A stretch of DNA of 64,000 bases from the NCBI RefSeq assembly GCF_000374865.1, contig NZ_KB895458.1:1-64000 (forward strand), written 5' to 3'. Source of the DNA: Arthrobacter sp. 135MFCol5.1. Its GTDB lineage: Bacteria; Actinomycetota; Actinomycetes; Actinomycetales; Micrococcaceae. Positions 38,210 to 48,800 of this stretch are shown piece after piece; the first letter of the stretch is position 1; the number at the start of each line of letters is the position of its first letter. The notes under the pieces were generated by a model. The model ran no database searches, was not told where the DNA came from, and was given only the letters and a program-made list of their open reading frames with translations. The position numbers and the translations under genes are program-made.

Positions 38210-39451
38210 CTAGTCCGGCCGTCCCACCACCACCTGCGCCGGGCTGTGCGTGAGGTAACCATTCGCCCACGAGAACAGGGCCCGGATTTTCTGCTGGAAT
38301 CCGGGCAGCAGGGCGAGGTGCACCGCGAGCCAGGACACGAATGCCAGCGGCCCCTGCAGTTGCAGCCGCCGGCGCCCCAGCTCCGCCACCGCGGCGCCCC
38401 GGCCCACCATGGCCATGTATCCCTTATCCCAGTAGCGGAACGGCTCCCGCGTGCCGCCGGTCAGGTCGGCATGGATGTTGCGCGCAGCCCATTTGCCCGA
38501 TTGCTGGGCCACCGAGCCGAGCTGTGGCAATCTATCGCCGGCGGCATCGGTGATGTTGGCGGAGTCACCCAGCACGTAGACGCCTTCGAAGCCGGAAACC
38601 GTCAGGTCCGGTTGGACATCCACGCGCCCGCCCCGGCCCTGCGGCAGCCCGGACTCCGCGATGATCCGGCCCGCCTGGAGTCCACCGGCCCACACCACGA
38701 TCCTGGCAGGAATAACCGTCCCGTCCTTGAGTGTCACACCGTCAGGCCTCACCTCGCCCACGGCCTGGCCCATGTGCAACTGAACGCCGAGCTTGGTCAG
38801 TCGGTCCCGCGCGTAAGCCTGGGATTTCTCCGAGAAGGCAGCCAGGACGTTGGGAACCATATCCACCAAATGCACATGGCAGCGTTCGGCCAGCCCCGGA
38901 GAAAAATACTTTGGCACCACGTATTTGACGTTCTCGGCCAGTGCCCCCGCGGTCTCCACACCCGTGGGGCCGCCGCCCACCACGATCACGTCGGCCCCGA
39001 CGGCCGGCTCCCGGTCGGCCTCGTCCAGCACTGCCGTGATGGCCACGCTGAGGCGGGTGGCGTCTGCCACCGAGTACAGCGGGTAGGCGTGTTCGTCAGC
39101 GCCCGGCGTGTTGAAGTAATTAGGTACCGCGCCGGTGGCGATCACCAGGGCACGGGCCCGGTAGCTGGATCCATCACGGGTTGTCACCGTGCGGTTGGCA
39201 GCATCGATGGCTGTCACCTCCGCAGTGAGGACCCGCACGCTGTTGATGCGCCGGAATTCGGAGCGGAGTGGCCGGGTGACCGCTGAGACGCCGATCTGGG
39301 ACGCGGCGACCTGGTAGAGCAGCGGCTGGAACTGCTGGTAGTTGTTCGTATCCAGCAGCAGCACCCGGATACCCTTGCGGCCCAACTCCTCGGCTGCCGA
39401 CTTTCCGGCGAAACCGCCGCCAACCACAATCACCTGGTATGAATCGTCCAT
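38210..39451 (-). CDS. type II NADH dehydrogenase-like FAD oxidoreductase
   Basis: A 413-residue membrane-associated flavoprotein that most likely passes electrons from NADH to menaquinone without proton pumping. FAD site VIVVGGGFAGKSAAEELG (about residues 7-24), NAD(P) site VIVVGGGPTGVETAGAL (about 154-170), and YVLGDSANI before the quinone-end segment FRYWDKGYMAMVGRGAAV are visible. A C-terminal amphipathic/hydrophobic part (about 365-400) fits membrane attachment. The ATG is 6 nt after a TATGTT -10 box. Confidence 0.9.
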   Translation of the reverse strand: MDDSYQVIVVGGGFAGKSAAEELGRKGIRVLLLDTNNYQQFQPLLYQVAASQIGVSAVTRPLRSEFRRINSVRVLTAEVTAIDAANRTVTTRDGSSYRARALVIATGAVPNYFNTPGADEHAYPLYSVADATRLSVAITAVLDEADREPAVGADVIVVGGGPTGVETAGALAENVKYVVPKYFSPGLAERCHVHLVDMVPNVLAAFSEKSQAYARDRLTKLGVQLHMGQAVGEVRPDGVTLKDGTVIPARIVVWAGGLQAGRIIAESGLPQGRGGRVDVQPDLTVSGFEGVYVLGDSANITDAAGDRLPQLGSVAQQSGKWAARNIHADLTGGTREPFRYWDKGYMAMVGRGAAVAELGRRRLQLQGPLAFVSWLAVHLALLPGFQQKIRALFSWANGYLTHSPAQVVVGRPD

Positions 39452-39457
39452 TCGAGC

Positions 39458-39463
39458 AACATA
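39458..39463 (-). promoter_or_regulatory. -10 box of NDH-2-like gene, leaderless
   Basis: TATGTT is followed by GCTCGA (6 nt) and the ATG at 39451. Confidence 0.45.
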
Positions 39464-39567
39464 CCCCTCCCCGCCTACGAGTAACAGGGACTCCGGGCAC
39501 GGGCCTCTGGAAGGACGCGGCCGGCCGACCAGCCCGGGAGCGCCCAGGACCTTCAGGAGCCGGCACC

Positions 39568-39573
39568 TAAGAT
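39568..39573 (+). promoter_or_regulatory. -10 box of coiled-coil protein gene, leaderless
   Basis: TAAGAT is followed by GGCGGC (6 nt) and the ATG at 39580. Confidence 0.5.
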
Positions 39574-39579
39574 GGCGGC

Positions 39580-40554
39580 ATGGAAGACGAACCCCTGGCG
39601 GACATTGCGGACAGGCTCTATGCCGGGGACCTCGACGGTTTCATTGCGGCCCGGGCTGCCGCGGCCAAGGAGGCTGCGGGGCAGGACAAAGAGTTGGCTG
39701 CGGCGGTCCGGGCGCTGGCGAAACCGTCCGTGGCCGCGTGGGCGGTTAATATGCTGGCCCGGCAACGGCCTGGCGTCCTGGCTGACCTGGCCGCCCTTGG
39801 GGAAAGGATGCGCTCAGCGCAGGAATCGCTGGATGCCGGCGCCCTCCGTGCGCTGGCACGCGAGCGCCGCACCCTGCTGGCTGCCGCCGTCGACACCGCA
39901 CGGACCATCGCAGCGGAGCAGGGGCGCCCCATCAGCGGCCCCATGGCCGCGGACGTGGAGGAGACCCTGCGGGCGCTGACCGCAGACGAAGGAGCAGCCG
40001 CGGCCGTTGCGAGCGGCCGCCTGCTGAAGGTCCTGACCGCCGATGGCGTCAACCAAGTGGACCTGGCCGGAGCGGTGGCGCTGCCCGGAACGCTCCCCGC
40101 AGTGCCGTCTTCCCCCAGGCCATCGCCGTCCCCGGCTGCACCGGACACGACGGCAGCAAAGACGCGGACGACGCCGCAACGCACCTCCCAGCCCAAGCCC
40201 GCCAAACCCCGCCTTGAGGCCGTGCGCCAAACTCCCCGGCCGGCGTCGCCCCCGGCGCTGGAACGGGCCAAGGCTGCCCATGCCCAGGCCAGGGCCGCCG
40301 AGGAAGAAGCCGTCCGGCGTTCCGCGGACCTGCAGGCGGAGGCCGAGGAGGCACGAACCGAGATCGCGGAACTGCGCCAGGAGACGGCCCTGCTCCGGGA
40401 GAGGCTGAAGGCCGCCGAGGAACGGCTGGAGATGGTCCGCAGGAAACTGTCCGGCATGGACGCCGAAGCCAAGCAGGCGGCCCGAGCCGCCGACAAGGCG
40501 CGCCGTGCCGCCATGCTGGCGCATGAACGCGTGCTGCGCCTGGGCAGCAACTGA
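39580..40554 (+). CDS. conserved actinobacterial coiled-coil protein
   Basis: A 324-residue, Ala/Arg/Glu-rich cytoplasmic protein. Residues 1 to about 165 are helical and contain AVRALAKPSVAAWAVNMLAR, a motif recurring in this actinobacterial family. A Pro/Thr-rich linker (about 175-225) joins a long coiled coil (about 225-318). The function is unknown. The ATG follows a leaderless -10 box. It is divergent from the NDH-2-like gene. Confidence 0.85.
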   Translation: MEDEPLADIADRLYAGDLDGFIAARAAAAKEAAGQDKELAAAVRALAKPSVAAWAVNMLARQRPGVLADLAALGERMRSAQESLDAGALRALARERRTLLAAAVDTARTIAAEQGRPISGPMAADVEETLRALTADEGAAAAVASGRLLKVLTADGVNQVDLAGAVALPGTLPAVPSSPRPSPSPAAPDTTAAKTRTTPQRTSQPKPAKPRLEAVRQTPRPASPPALERAKAAHAQARAAEEEAVRRSADLQAEAEEARTEIAELRQETALLRERLKAAEERLEMVRRKLSGMDAEAKQAARAADKARRAAMLAHERVLRLGSN

Positions 40555-40735
40555 CCAGGAGGCACCCAGAGCCGTTGCCGGTCATCAACTGTGGATCACG
40601 GCCCCGCCTCCGGAATGGTCTGGTTCGCACCGCTTGGGCGACATGCGCCCGCGGGGACAGCCGCGGCGGGCGTTCCTTTGTAACGTGGACACCAGCCGCA
40701 CAGCCCGGCGTTCACGAGCTTGAAGGAACCCTGCA

Positions 40736-42136
40736 ATGACAAGGTCACACCGGACACCGAAGCATGAGCCCGAAACAAGCGTTGAGCTGAACCCATTGTT
40801 CAGCCGGGCGGGTGAATCCACCCTCTTCCCCCGTTTCACGATGCCCGAGGGCGAATCCCTGCCCTCCACCGCCTACCAGGTGGTCCACGACGAGGCGATG
40901 CTGGACGGCAACTCGCGGCTGAACCTGGCAACGTTCGTGGGGACGTGGATGGAACGCGAGGCCTCACAGCTCTACGCGGAAACCTTCGACAAGAACATGA
41001 TCGACAAGGACGAGTACCCGCAGACGGCGCTCATCGAGGCCCGGTGCTGGCGGATGCTTGCGGACCTGTGGAACGCGCCGGATCCGGCGAAGACCGTTGG
41101 TACCTCCACCATCGGTTCCTCCGAGGCGTGCATGCTCGGCGGCCTGGCCCTGAAGCGCCGGTGGCAGCATCGTCGGCGCGCAGCCGGACAGCCGACGGAC
41201 AAACCCAACATCGTGCTCAGTTCAGCCGTCCAGGTGTGCTGGGAAAAGTTCTGCAACTACTGGGAAGTGGAAGCGCGCTTCGTTCCCGTGTCAGCGGAAC
41301 ACCCCAAGCTGGACGGCCATGACCTGGAGCGGTACGTGGACGAGAACACCATTGGGGTGGTGGCCATCATGGGCGTCACGTACACCGGGGCCTACGAGTC
41401 CGTGGCGGGAATCTCCGCGGCCCTGGACGCCATCCAGGCAAACCGCGGCCTGGACATCCCCATCCATGTCGACGGTGCATCCGGGGCCATGATCGCGCCC
41501 TTCCTGCAGCCGGAGCTTGACTGGGATTTCCGGCTCCCCCGCGTAGCCTCCATCAACACCTCCGGCCACAAATACGGGCTGGTGTATCCGGGCCTCGGCT
41601 GGATCGTGTGGCGGGACGAGGAAGCGCTGCCCGAGGACCTCATCTTCCATGTCAGCTACTTGGGCGGGGACATGCCCACCTTCGCCTTGAACTTTTCCCG
41701 GCCCGGCGCCCAGGTGCTTCTGCAGTACTACCTGTTCCTTCGGCTTGGCTTCGCCGGCTACAAGTCCGTGCAGGCGACCTCCCGCGACGTCGCGCTCTAC
41801 CTCTCCCGGGAGATCGGCGCCATGGAAGCTTTCACCCTGTGGAGTGACGGCTCCGACATCCCGGTCTTCGCCTGGCAACTCGCCGAAGGCCACACCAAGA
41901 ACTGGAACCTCCACCACCTGTCCGAGCGGCTCAGGATGAACGGATGGCTTGTCCCGGCCTACCCGCTGCCCGAGGGACTCAGCGACACCACCGTGCAACG
42001 GATCGTGGTCCGCAACGGCTTCACCCGCGACCTCGCCGCCAGCTTCCTGGACGACCTCAAGAAAGAAGTCGCCTACCTGGACGCACTGACTTCGCCCATG
42101 CCCTCGGAGGGGCAGACGCCCGCCTTCCACCACTAG
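40736..42136 (+). CDS. gadB: glutamate decarboxylase
   Basis: This PLP enzyme converts glutamate to GABA, consuming a proton, and usually serves acid resistance or GABA metabolism. The 466-residue protein is full length. It shows GTSTIGSSEACMLGGLALK, IHVDGASGAMIAPF and the PLP lysine K279 in INTSGHKYGLVYPG. AAGGAA precedes the ATG. No gadC-type antiporter is adjacent; the next gene, 18 nt downstream, is a glutamine amidotransferase, so the pair may share a transcript. Confidence 0.96.
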   Translation: MTRSHRTPKHEPETSVELNPLFSRAGESTLFPRFTMPEGESLPSTAYQVVHDEAMLDGNSRLNLATFVGTWMEREASQLYAETFDKNMIDKDEYPQTALIEARCWRMLADLWNAPDPAKTVGTSTIGSSEACMLGGLALKRRWQHRRRAAGQPTDKPNIVLSSAVQVCWEKFCNYWEVEARFVPVSAEHPKLDGHDLERYVDENTIGVVAIMGVTYTGAYESVAGISAALDAIQANRGLDIPIHVDGASGAMIAPFLQPELDWDFRLPRVASINTSGHKYGLVYPGLGWIVWRDEEALPEDLIFHVSYLGGDMPTFALNFSRPGAQVLLQYYLFLRLGFAGYKSVQATSRDVALYLSREIGAMEAFTLWSDGSDIPVFAWQLAEGHTKNWNLHHLSERLRMNGWLVPAYPLPEGLSDTTVQRIVVRNGFTRDLAASFLDDLKKEVAYLDALTSPMPSEGQTPAFHH

Positions 42137-42154
42137 CAACCGGGAGCACGAGCC

Positions 42155-43024
42155 ATGTGCCGATTGTTCGGGCTGCATGCCGGTCCGCGGACCGTCCGGG
42201 CGACATTTTGGCTGCTGGACGCCCCGGACAGCCTCACTGAACAAAGCCGGCGGGAGCCCGATGGTGCAGGCATCGGGACCTTCGACGCGGATGGCCGGGC
42301 CAGGCTGAGCAAACGGCCACTGGCAGCCTGGGAAGACCATGCGTTTGCCCGCGAAGCCCGGGAGCTGCGGAGCACCACGTTCCTGGCCCATGTCAGGTAC
42401 GCGAGCACCGGTGCACGCACCGTGGCCAACACGCATCCGTTCATGCAGGATGGGCGGCTCTTCGCCCACAACGGCGCCTTCACCGGCCTCGACCGCCTTG
42501 ACCGCCATCTCGCCGACCTGGGTGTTGCGGACTTGGTGCAGGGCCAGACGGACAGTGAGCGGCTGTTCGCCCTCATCACGGCCCATGCCCGCACGTCAGG
42601 CGGCGACATCGGACAAAGCATCGTCCGGGCCGTCGAGTGGGTCGCGGCGGAGTTGCCCGTCTACAGCCTGAACCTCATCCTGACTACTGCCACCGACCTC
42701 TGGGCGCTCCGGTACCCGGCCAGCCACGAGTTGTACGTCCTGGAGAGGAACCCGGCCGCCGAACCGGCCCCGGCTGCACCGCTGGATGCCCGAAGCCGGC
42801 GGATCCATTCCCGAAGCACCGATCTGTCAGTGTCTCCGCACGTCGTCTTGGCCACCGAACCGATGGACCACAATCCGCGCTGGCGGGCCATGGGGCCCGG
42901 AGAGCTGCTCCATGTGGGCCCGTCGCTGGCGGTAACCTCCACTTTCCCGCTCCCGGTGGATCCTGCACACCTGCTGACCCTGGCCGACCTTGAACCAGCA
43001 GCTGCAGCGTCCCAAAAGCCGTGA
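42155..43024 (+). CDS. class II glutamine amidotransferase domain protein
   Basis: A 289-residue Ntn-type amidohydrolase resembling EgtC/YafJ. The nucleophile is C2 (MCRLFGLHAG) after Met removal. FLAHVRYAST, NTHPFMQDGRLFAHNGAF and TDSERLFALI are the characteristic glutamine-site motifs. No other ergothioneine genes are nearby, so a true EgtC role is not supported. The gene starts 18 nt after gadB, which hints at a link to glutamate/glutamine metabolism. Confidence 0.88.
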   Translation: MCRLFGLHAGPRTVRATFWLLDAPDSLTEQSRREPDGAGIGTFDADGRARLSKRPLAAWEDHAFAREARELRSTTFLAHVRYASTGARTVANTHPFMQDGRLFAHNGAFTGLDRLDRHLADLGVADLVQGQTDSERLFALITAHARTSGGDIGQSIVRAVEWVAAELPVYSLNLILTTATDLWALRYPASHELYVLERNPAAEPAPAAPLDARSRRIHSRSTDLSVSPHVVLATEPMDHNPRWRAMGPGELLHVGPSLAVTSTFPLPVDPAHLLTLADLEPAAAASQKP

Positions 43025-43279
43025 TGGCCGCCGGCGCCCAGGCCTGGACGCTCCCCCGGTTTCCGGGCCGGATGGCAACTGTGAGACGAAGGGGTAGTTG
43101 GAAGAAGTGGTTGCAGTTGAAGGCGTCCATTTTGCGGTTTCTGTGTCCACGATGCATCGTTCGGGTGTTCGACTAGTTGGAAGTTTGTGAGGTTGGGGGC
43201 CTGTCCTCGTTTGCATTCTGGTCGCAGTCCTCGGCTTGTACGCTGGAAACACTGTTCATGGGATACATGCGGACGGTTC
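43025..43279. other. intergenic, left edge of the lower-GC region
   Basis: No ORF is supported here. From about 43085 the bases become visibly richer in T and A (for example TAGTTGGAAGAAGTGG) than the upstream gadB region. I read this as the left border of the defence island. Confidence 0.45.
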
Positions 43280-43948
43280 TCACGCGACGGGAAGCCCTCG
43301 TGCTGTTGCCTTATGCTCGGCGCGGAGGGCCTTGAGTGTCGCATAGTAGGGATGGTGGCTGTTGCCCTGCAGGTTGAGCGGCAGGCTCAGCTGCTTGATC
43401 GCCTGTGCTTCCGGGAGCCACGGGAGTTCTGTTTGAGCCCAAGTCACGCGGGCGTGCCGGCTCATCCACTCGTTGATCTGTCGTTCGCCATCGGCAGTGA
43501 AGGTCAGTCGGGTTCCGCTGCCGACCCTGCGGAGGGCGATGTACAAAGTGCTTGCCGGGTGGCATCCCAGCGTCAGCCGCAACGTAGAGCCCTCGGCGTT
43601 GCCGCGGTAGTGGTAGCGGATCCGGTGCCATAACGTCTGCGTGCTCGGCCGCGTGCCGTTCCGCGGCGGCTCCTTCGGGGCGATGCCGACATAGAGCAGC
43701 ACGCCTTCGGGGATGGTGTGGCAGCCACGGACATCCACACCGGGTGGCAGTTCATCGAAGTACCAGGCGTAAATGCCGGGCACCTTAAGTACCGGGGATG
43801 GCCGCTCGAGCACTTCCTCACGGGTGTAGAGGCGCGCGGGCATCAGTAGCTGTGTGATCACTTCGGCGATGTCGTTGATGATGATGCTTTCCGTTCCGTG
43901 CTCACGAGAAGAGTCGAGAGAGCAAATGCTGCGACTCGTTGACTGCAA
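43280..43948 (-). CDS. GIY-YIG nuclease-fold protein
   Basis: A protein of up to 222 residues with the pattern of a GIY-YIG endonuclease: VPGIYAWYF supplies the first strand, VLLYVGIAPK the YVG strand, and LWHRIRYHYRGNAEGSTLR the helix with conserved arginines. It probably cuts or nicks DNA; the target is unknown. The start is unclear: a TTG at 43948 gives 222 residues, and an ATG at 43843 (MPARLYTREE) gives 187. It stands alone at the left end of the defence-rich region. Confidence 0.75.
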   Translation of the reverse strand: MQSTSRSICSLDSSREHGTESIIINDIAEVITQLLMPARLYTREEVLERPSPVLKVPGIYAWYFDELPPGVDVRGCHTIPEGVLLYVGIAPKEPPRNGTRPSTQTLWHRIRYHYRGNAEGSTLRLTLGCHPASTLYIALRRVGSGTRLTFTADGERQINEWMSRHARVTWAQTELPWLPEAQAIKQLSLPLNLQGNSHHPYYATLKALRAEHKATARGLPVA

Positions 43949-44494
43949 ACAGAGCCAGCAGCCCCCACCTCGTTCGAGGGTCTCTTGTCTTGTTATTACA
44001 AATCAACAGTGACGGCGTGACACCCTGAAACCGTTCGTCAATACACCCTAGCTATACCTGCTAGTCACGTAAACGAACATCGTCAGGTTCAGCGTTCCGC
44101 GTTTTCCCGGGACAAGTTGCCGTGCCCCGTCGCTTCATGAGGGCCCTCCCCTGTGGCACGCGTCAGGGCTGCGTCCTCCAAGCGACGGGGACTCCTCCCG
44201 CTCCGTTACACTCCAGCCAACGCCGCTGTGAGGTCAGAAGAGCGTCCAAAGCCATTCAGATGAAGTCGTCCGACTGCATCCTCAGGGGTACGACAGCGAT
44301 TGGAACTCCGGACTCAAGACAAGATGCTCTTGAAACTTGCTTAATTAGGGAGTAGTCCCTGGACCGCCAAGACTAGGGGCGCCGTGCAGTCCCAGCCGGG
44401 CCTGACCGGACGGGACGAGCGCTTGTAGCTAGCTCGCTAACCAGCTTGTTAAGCCCTTTCTCCGGTCACCGTGTTCGGGGTCAGACCGGTAACG
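43949..44494. other. intergenic region between GIY-YIG gene and mkoB
   Basis: About 550 bases of lower-GC sequence with no supported gene; a 77-codon plus-strand frame (44122-44355) has no recognisable features. It contains the imperfect palindrome CTAGCTATACCTGCTAG at 44049-44065 and probably the 3' end signals of mkoB. Confidence 0.45.
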
Positions 44495-45820
44495 CTAGGA
44501 TAGCCGCTGGTCTTCGATCAGTTCGAGATACCTCTGGTACTCCTTCTCGACCCGCGTTGTAATGCTGACGAGGGTGCCCTCCTCCATTCGGTACGTGCGG
44601 TCTGAGTCGCCGCGGAAGGAAAGCCAATTGAAACTAGTACTTACCCAGATGTCGTCGAAGATGAGGATCTTAGCGTGAGTGTTTTTCACGCGGACGAAAG
44701 TGAACTTGTCATATCTGCTTGAGAGGTTCTTTAGGCGGTTAAGGGCATACTCGTCTGACCCACTGTCGTCGGCGCCGTATCCGTGAGCGATGGTCACCGT
44801 GACGCCAGCGCGCAGTCTCTGCTCGAGTTTTGTAACGAATTCAGTGGTAACCACTGCCTTCTTTATCCATGGTGCGATGATAAGCAGCCTCCGTTTGGCC
44901 GTCGACAGTGCCTCGGACAGCAGATCTGCGTGTTCGAAGACGCTAACGCTCCTGACGAGTGAGGTCGAGCCGCCGCTGGGGACCGGGTGTGTGGGCTCCA
45001 ACTCCTCGCCGGGGTCGACAGCGGTATTTGTCGTGCGCTGGCCTTCCAGTTCAGCGTCCAGTATTGGCCGCGGATCAGGTTTTCCGAGTGTCAACCCGAG
45101 GCGGTTGACAGCCTCGATACCGTCAAGTGCCAGTCCGTGCGCTACCGCCAGTTCGTCGTCAATGCAGATGGCCAGTTCTAGTTCCTGCCGGTCTTGATCC
45201 GCATAAACCAGCATTTGCACAGGAAGGTACCGGTGTTTCTTGACCGCGACCTTGTGAATGCGCAGGACTTGAAGCCGGTCCCCCTTGAATAGCGCATTGA
45301 AGCCCGAAGGAGTTACATCGTCGATTCCGATGTGGGCATTTCTGGCAGCGGGGAGAATGATCATCCCTCGCTCCTGAGCCGCCTTCTTTTCGATCAAGGC
45401 CCTTTCCTGATAGTCGGCAAGTGACCAGGTTAGCCGGTCGTACGTAACCGGTAACTGCTTCAGTACGGGTTGAGTCGCGGCAAGGTTCCGCACGACCTCG
45501 GTTCCGATTGGCGTCAAGGCGAGTCGTCCGCCATTATCTCGGCGGCGGAGGTGGTTTTCACTCAACTGGGCAGCTGATGCTTCTAAGACGTGGACCGGAT
45601 CGAGGCCCAAATATGCGGCGATTTCCGCGGGAGTGTCCACACCAAGGTCCACAAACCGGAGCGTAAATGCTTCCGTGATCGGGAGGTCCTTCTTTTCCTG
45701 AGCAAGAACATCAGCACGGAGTACGGTGACGGGGATGGCGGCATCTTCAACAGCAACGAGCTGCAAGCCCGGCCGCGCATCACCGAACCTGCGTTTGAGG
45801 ATCTGAAATTGTCTAGTCAT
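44495..45820 (-). CDS. mkoB: phospholipase-D-type nuclease subunit, type I Mokosh MkoB-like
   Basis: A 441-residue protein. The C-terminal part (about 290-440) is a phospholipase-D fold: AKRRLLIIAPWIKKAVV and one HxK motif, NTHAKILIFDD (H382, K384) followed by STSFNW. With one HKD-type motif it should act as a dimer. The N-terminal 280 residues are unrecognised and may include winged-helix elements (FTLRFVDLGVDTPAEIAAYLG). The start overlaps the mkoA stop by 8 nt, so the two are translated together. PLD enzymes of this type degrade nucleic acid, the likely effector step here. Confidence 0.8.
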   Translation of the reverse strand: MTRQFQILKRRFGDARPGLQLVAVEDAAIPVTVLRADVLAQEKKDLPITEAFTLRFVDLGVDTPAEIAAYLGLDPVHVLEASAAQLSENHLRRRDNGGRLALTPIGTEVVRNLAATQPVLKQLPVTYDRLTWSLADYQERALIEKKAAQERGMIILPAARNAHIGIDDVTPSGFNALFKGDRLQVLRIHKVAVKKHRYLPVQMLVYADQDRQELELAICIDDELAVAHGLALDGIEAVNRLGLTLGKPDPRPILDAELEGQRTTNTAVDPGEELEPTHPVPSGGSTSLVRSVSVFEHADLLSEALSTAKRRLLIIAPWIKKAVVTTEFVTKLEQRLRAGVTVTIAHGYGADDSGSDEYALNRLKNLSSRYDKFTFVRVKNTHAKILIFDDIWVSTSFNWLSFRGDSDRTYRMEEGTLVSITTRVEKEYQRYLELIEDQRLS

Positions 45821-48800
45821 GTTCGGCCGCCCTTACTGTGCAATCTGCGGGGTTCTTCTCGATGTACTCCAATACTGTTCGCAGGGCCCCGTTAGTCTCC
45901 CTGATGAATCCAGCATCGCCGACGATCGTTAGGCCGTAGCGAGCACGCGATAGGGCCACGTTGATGCGTCGCCAGTAGTCGGCCCCCAAGAAGCCAAGTT
46001 TCCCCTTTTGGTTACTTCTTGTGAGGGACAGGAGAGCCAGATCAGATTCCCGGCCCTGAACTGCATCGACGGACATGACAGTGATTGCTAAGTTACGGAA
46101 GGACTTTGGCGCGAGTTTCCTCCGTAGCTCTTCGACCTGCCGCTTATACGGGGCAATTACGAGGACTTCAAGTTGCTGCTTGTTGTCGGGAACTTTGATG
46201 AGCCCGAAGTCAACAGCGTGTTCGAGGGTGTCCAGATGAGAAACAAGTATCTGGGCCTCGGCGCGGTTGGCAAAACTTGTCGTGCCACTTTCGCGTCGGT
46301 TCTCGCCGAGTGGACTGGTATCAATCCACGTTACGGCTCGTCCAACCACTTCGTCGTATCCAGAGATGCCCGACGTTCGCGGTGAACGAAGTTGTCCGTC
46401 ATAGAAGCAGGTGGAAATCAGGTCGCCGATTGGGCGAATCATCCGGTACTGCTCTTCGAGCGTGAGCTGAGAATGTCTTGGAAGGTAGTCGACGAGCCGT
46501 TGGAAGAGCGTTTCCGTGACGTTGTCTTTGGTTAGATCGTGTTCGTTGAGCAAATTTTTCGATCGCAGCAGATCCTCGTCAGTGGGCGGCAGTTGCCGTG
46601 TGTCTCCCACCAAAATCCACCGCTTTGCACGAGACATAGGGACGAGTGCTTCAGTGAGGGTTGCCTTTGATGCTTCGTCCACGATACAAAGATCGAACTC
46701 AAGCTGGCCGACCGCTTTGTTACGCAAAAATCCTGTGCAGGTTCCAGCAACAACCGAGGTACCAGACAGGAAGATCGAGGTCAGGCTGTCTTCGGCTCCA
46801 ATGGCTTCAAGCCACGCTGCTTGAAGCTCAATGCGCTTCAATAGTTCGTGTGCCTGTGCACTGTCTCCAAGGAGAACGTCTACAGCGTGCCGTGCTTCGA
46901 TACTCCCGATGTTGGTTGGAATCGTTAGCTCGCCGGATAGGTGCCTCTGAGCCGCAGTGGCGAGCTCGATTCGTCTATCGTTGAGCTGGTCAAGCCGAGC
47001 CTGAAACCGCTCGGCCGGGTTTTCGTCCTCAATGGCCGTGGCAAGGTCTGACTGGTCCTGGGACGAGGCGGCAACGAGCACTGCCACGTGTTGTTCTACA
47101 GCCTCGAGCTCTCGGGAGACGGCTGCCAATTGCTCCAACGTCAGTGCGGCCCGCAAGTGGTTCGCATCGATGCCCAACCCGGCGGCAAAATTAGAAACGT
47201 TAGCTTCCGCACGTGAGCGCACTCCTTCTGCCCATCGGCGCGTTTGAGTGTCCAAGAGAAGGTCTCTGACGCTCACTTCGACGACGGATTCGTCGGCGCC
47301 AGCTAAGCGAACTAGACCTTTTATGCCGGCCTTATGAAGACGTTCAACCGCATTATCAACGGCTACATGGGTCTGTGAAGCGATGAGCACACGGGCGGCA
47401 GGTTGCTGCTTCAGAAATTGGGTGACTGTCTCTGTGATGAAGCGAGTTTTTCCGGTTCCTGGCGGCCCCTGAATGACCAGAACGTCCTTAGCACCGAGTG
47501 CCAATTGCACGGCCCGCTTTTTGACGGGGTCCAGGTCACACTCAGCGATTTCCGCGACCGCAGGTTCTGCATTGGAGGTTGGATCCACCAGAACACTGCG
47601 CAGATCAGGGCTAGGAGTGGTCCCGCTCTTCACGGCAAGTACGGCGTTTCGCTGGCGGTTCAAAGAGATGGCCGACGGCCGGTCGTATGGGACAAGGGTT
47701 GCTGTCCCAGGTACCCCGATGAGTGGACGGGGTGACAACACCGTGATCTGATCCACGTCTTGATCGATTACCTCGCCGTGCCCAAATTTTTTTCCCGAGT
47801 GCTGGTCGGTGACCTCCCAATCCGTGCCGACAAGTTCAACTTCACAAGCTTCGGTAAGAGTAAAGACGCCACGACGCCCCTCGACACGGACCTTCTTGTA
47901 GCTGAGTGGCTTGTTTTCCCCCCGCGCCAGAGCCTCTCGGGCATCGAGTACTCGCAGCCAGAGGTCGAACAACTCATCGCCGGTCTGCTCCGACAGTTCA
48001 TTGCTGGAGTGGTCCCTGCGATCATAAAAGTCGTCGATGAGATGAATCAAAGTGGTGCGTGCATGCTCACTCGGAGCAGGGTTGACGGGCTGACGAACGG
48101 TCCAGCTGAAGATTGGAGGCAGAGCAAGTCCGTGACGTCGACCGCCTTCGAGGGCCTCTAGTTCCAGCGCAGGTGCCGCGGTGACAGTGAAACACGACCG
48201 CGAGTAGTCGGGACGAAGTGTGTAACGGTGTTCGGAACCAACCAGGAAGACAACGTTGGGGTCACGCTTGCCAGTCTCTCGATTCAAGCCAAAGGAAGCG
48301 AACACCTCACCGGCGAGATCGGACTGAAGTCTTGCCGCCGCTCGCTCCTTGTCAATCGGTTCTCCAGCAAGGTGTTCTTGTGCCGTACGAGTCAGGTCAA
48401 GCCAGATCGGATTGCGCGGTTGCTGCTGACGCGCGATGCGTTGGTTGGCAAGCTTCTTAAACTCGGATGCCAACACACTCCCGTTCGCTGGCCGCTCGGT
48501 CGGCTCGGGACTCACGCACGCTTCCAGAAGCGCGTGCACGTCCCTTGGAACGTCAACGGACTCAAGCGCCCGCTTGACATCGGGGAAGTCTCGGATCGCC
48601 GATTCACTCAAGCACTGAAGCAAAACGACGCCGACGCTGTACACATCGCGTACATAGGGTATTGCCGCATCGAGTTCGGGGGGCGCGTAAGGCCCGGAAC
48701 GGAAGTTACGCACGGTAAGTTCGCTGTGCTGCTCATCCCCGCGAATTTTGGCGATTCCGAAATCGGCAAGCAAAGGCGCCCCACCGGAATCGATAAGAAT

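Noticed and set aside
42155..43024. EgtC of ergothioneine synthesis
   Set aside because: The fold fits, but no egtA, egtB or egtD gene is adjacent and the class II amidotransferase family has many other roles, so I kept the general name.
44122..44355. A 77-codon plus-strand ORF between the GIY-YIG gene and mkoB
   Set aside because: No ribosome-binding site, no motif, and a location between two minus-strand genes.
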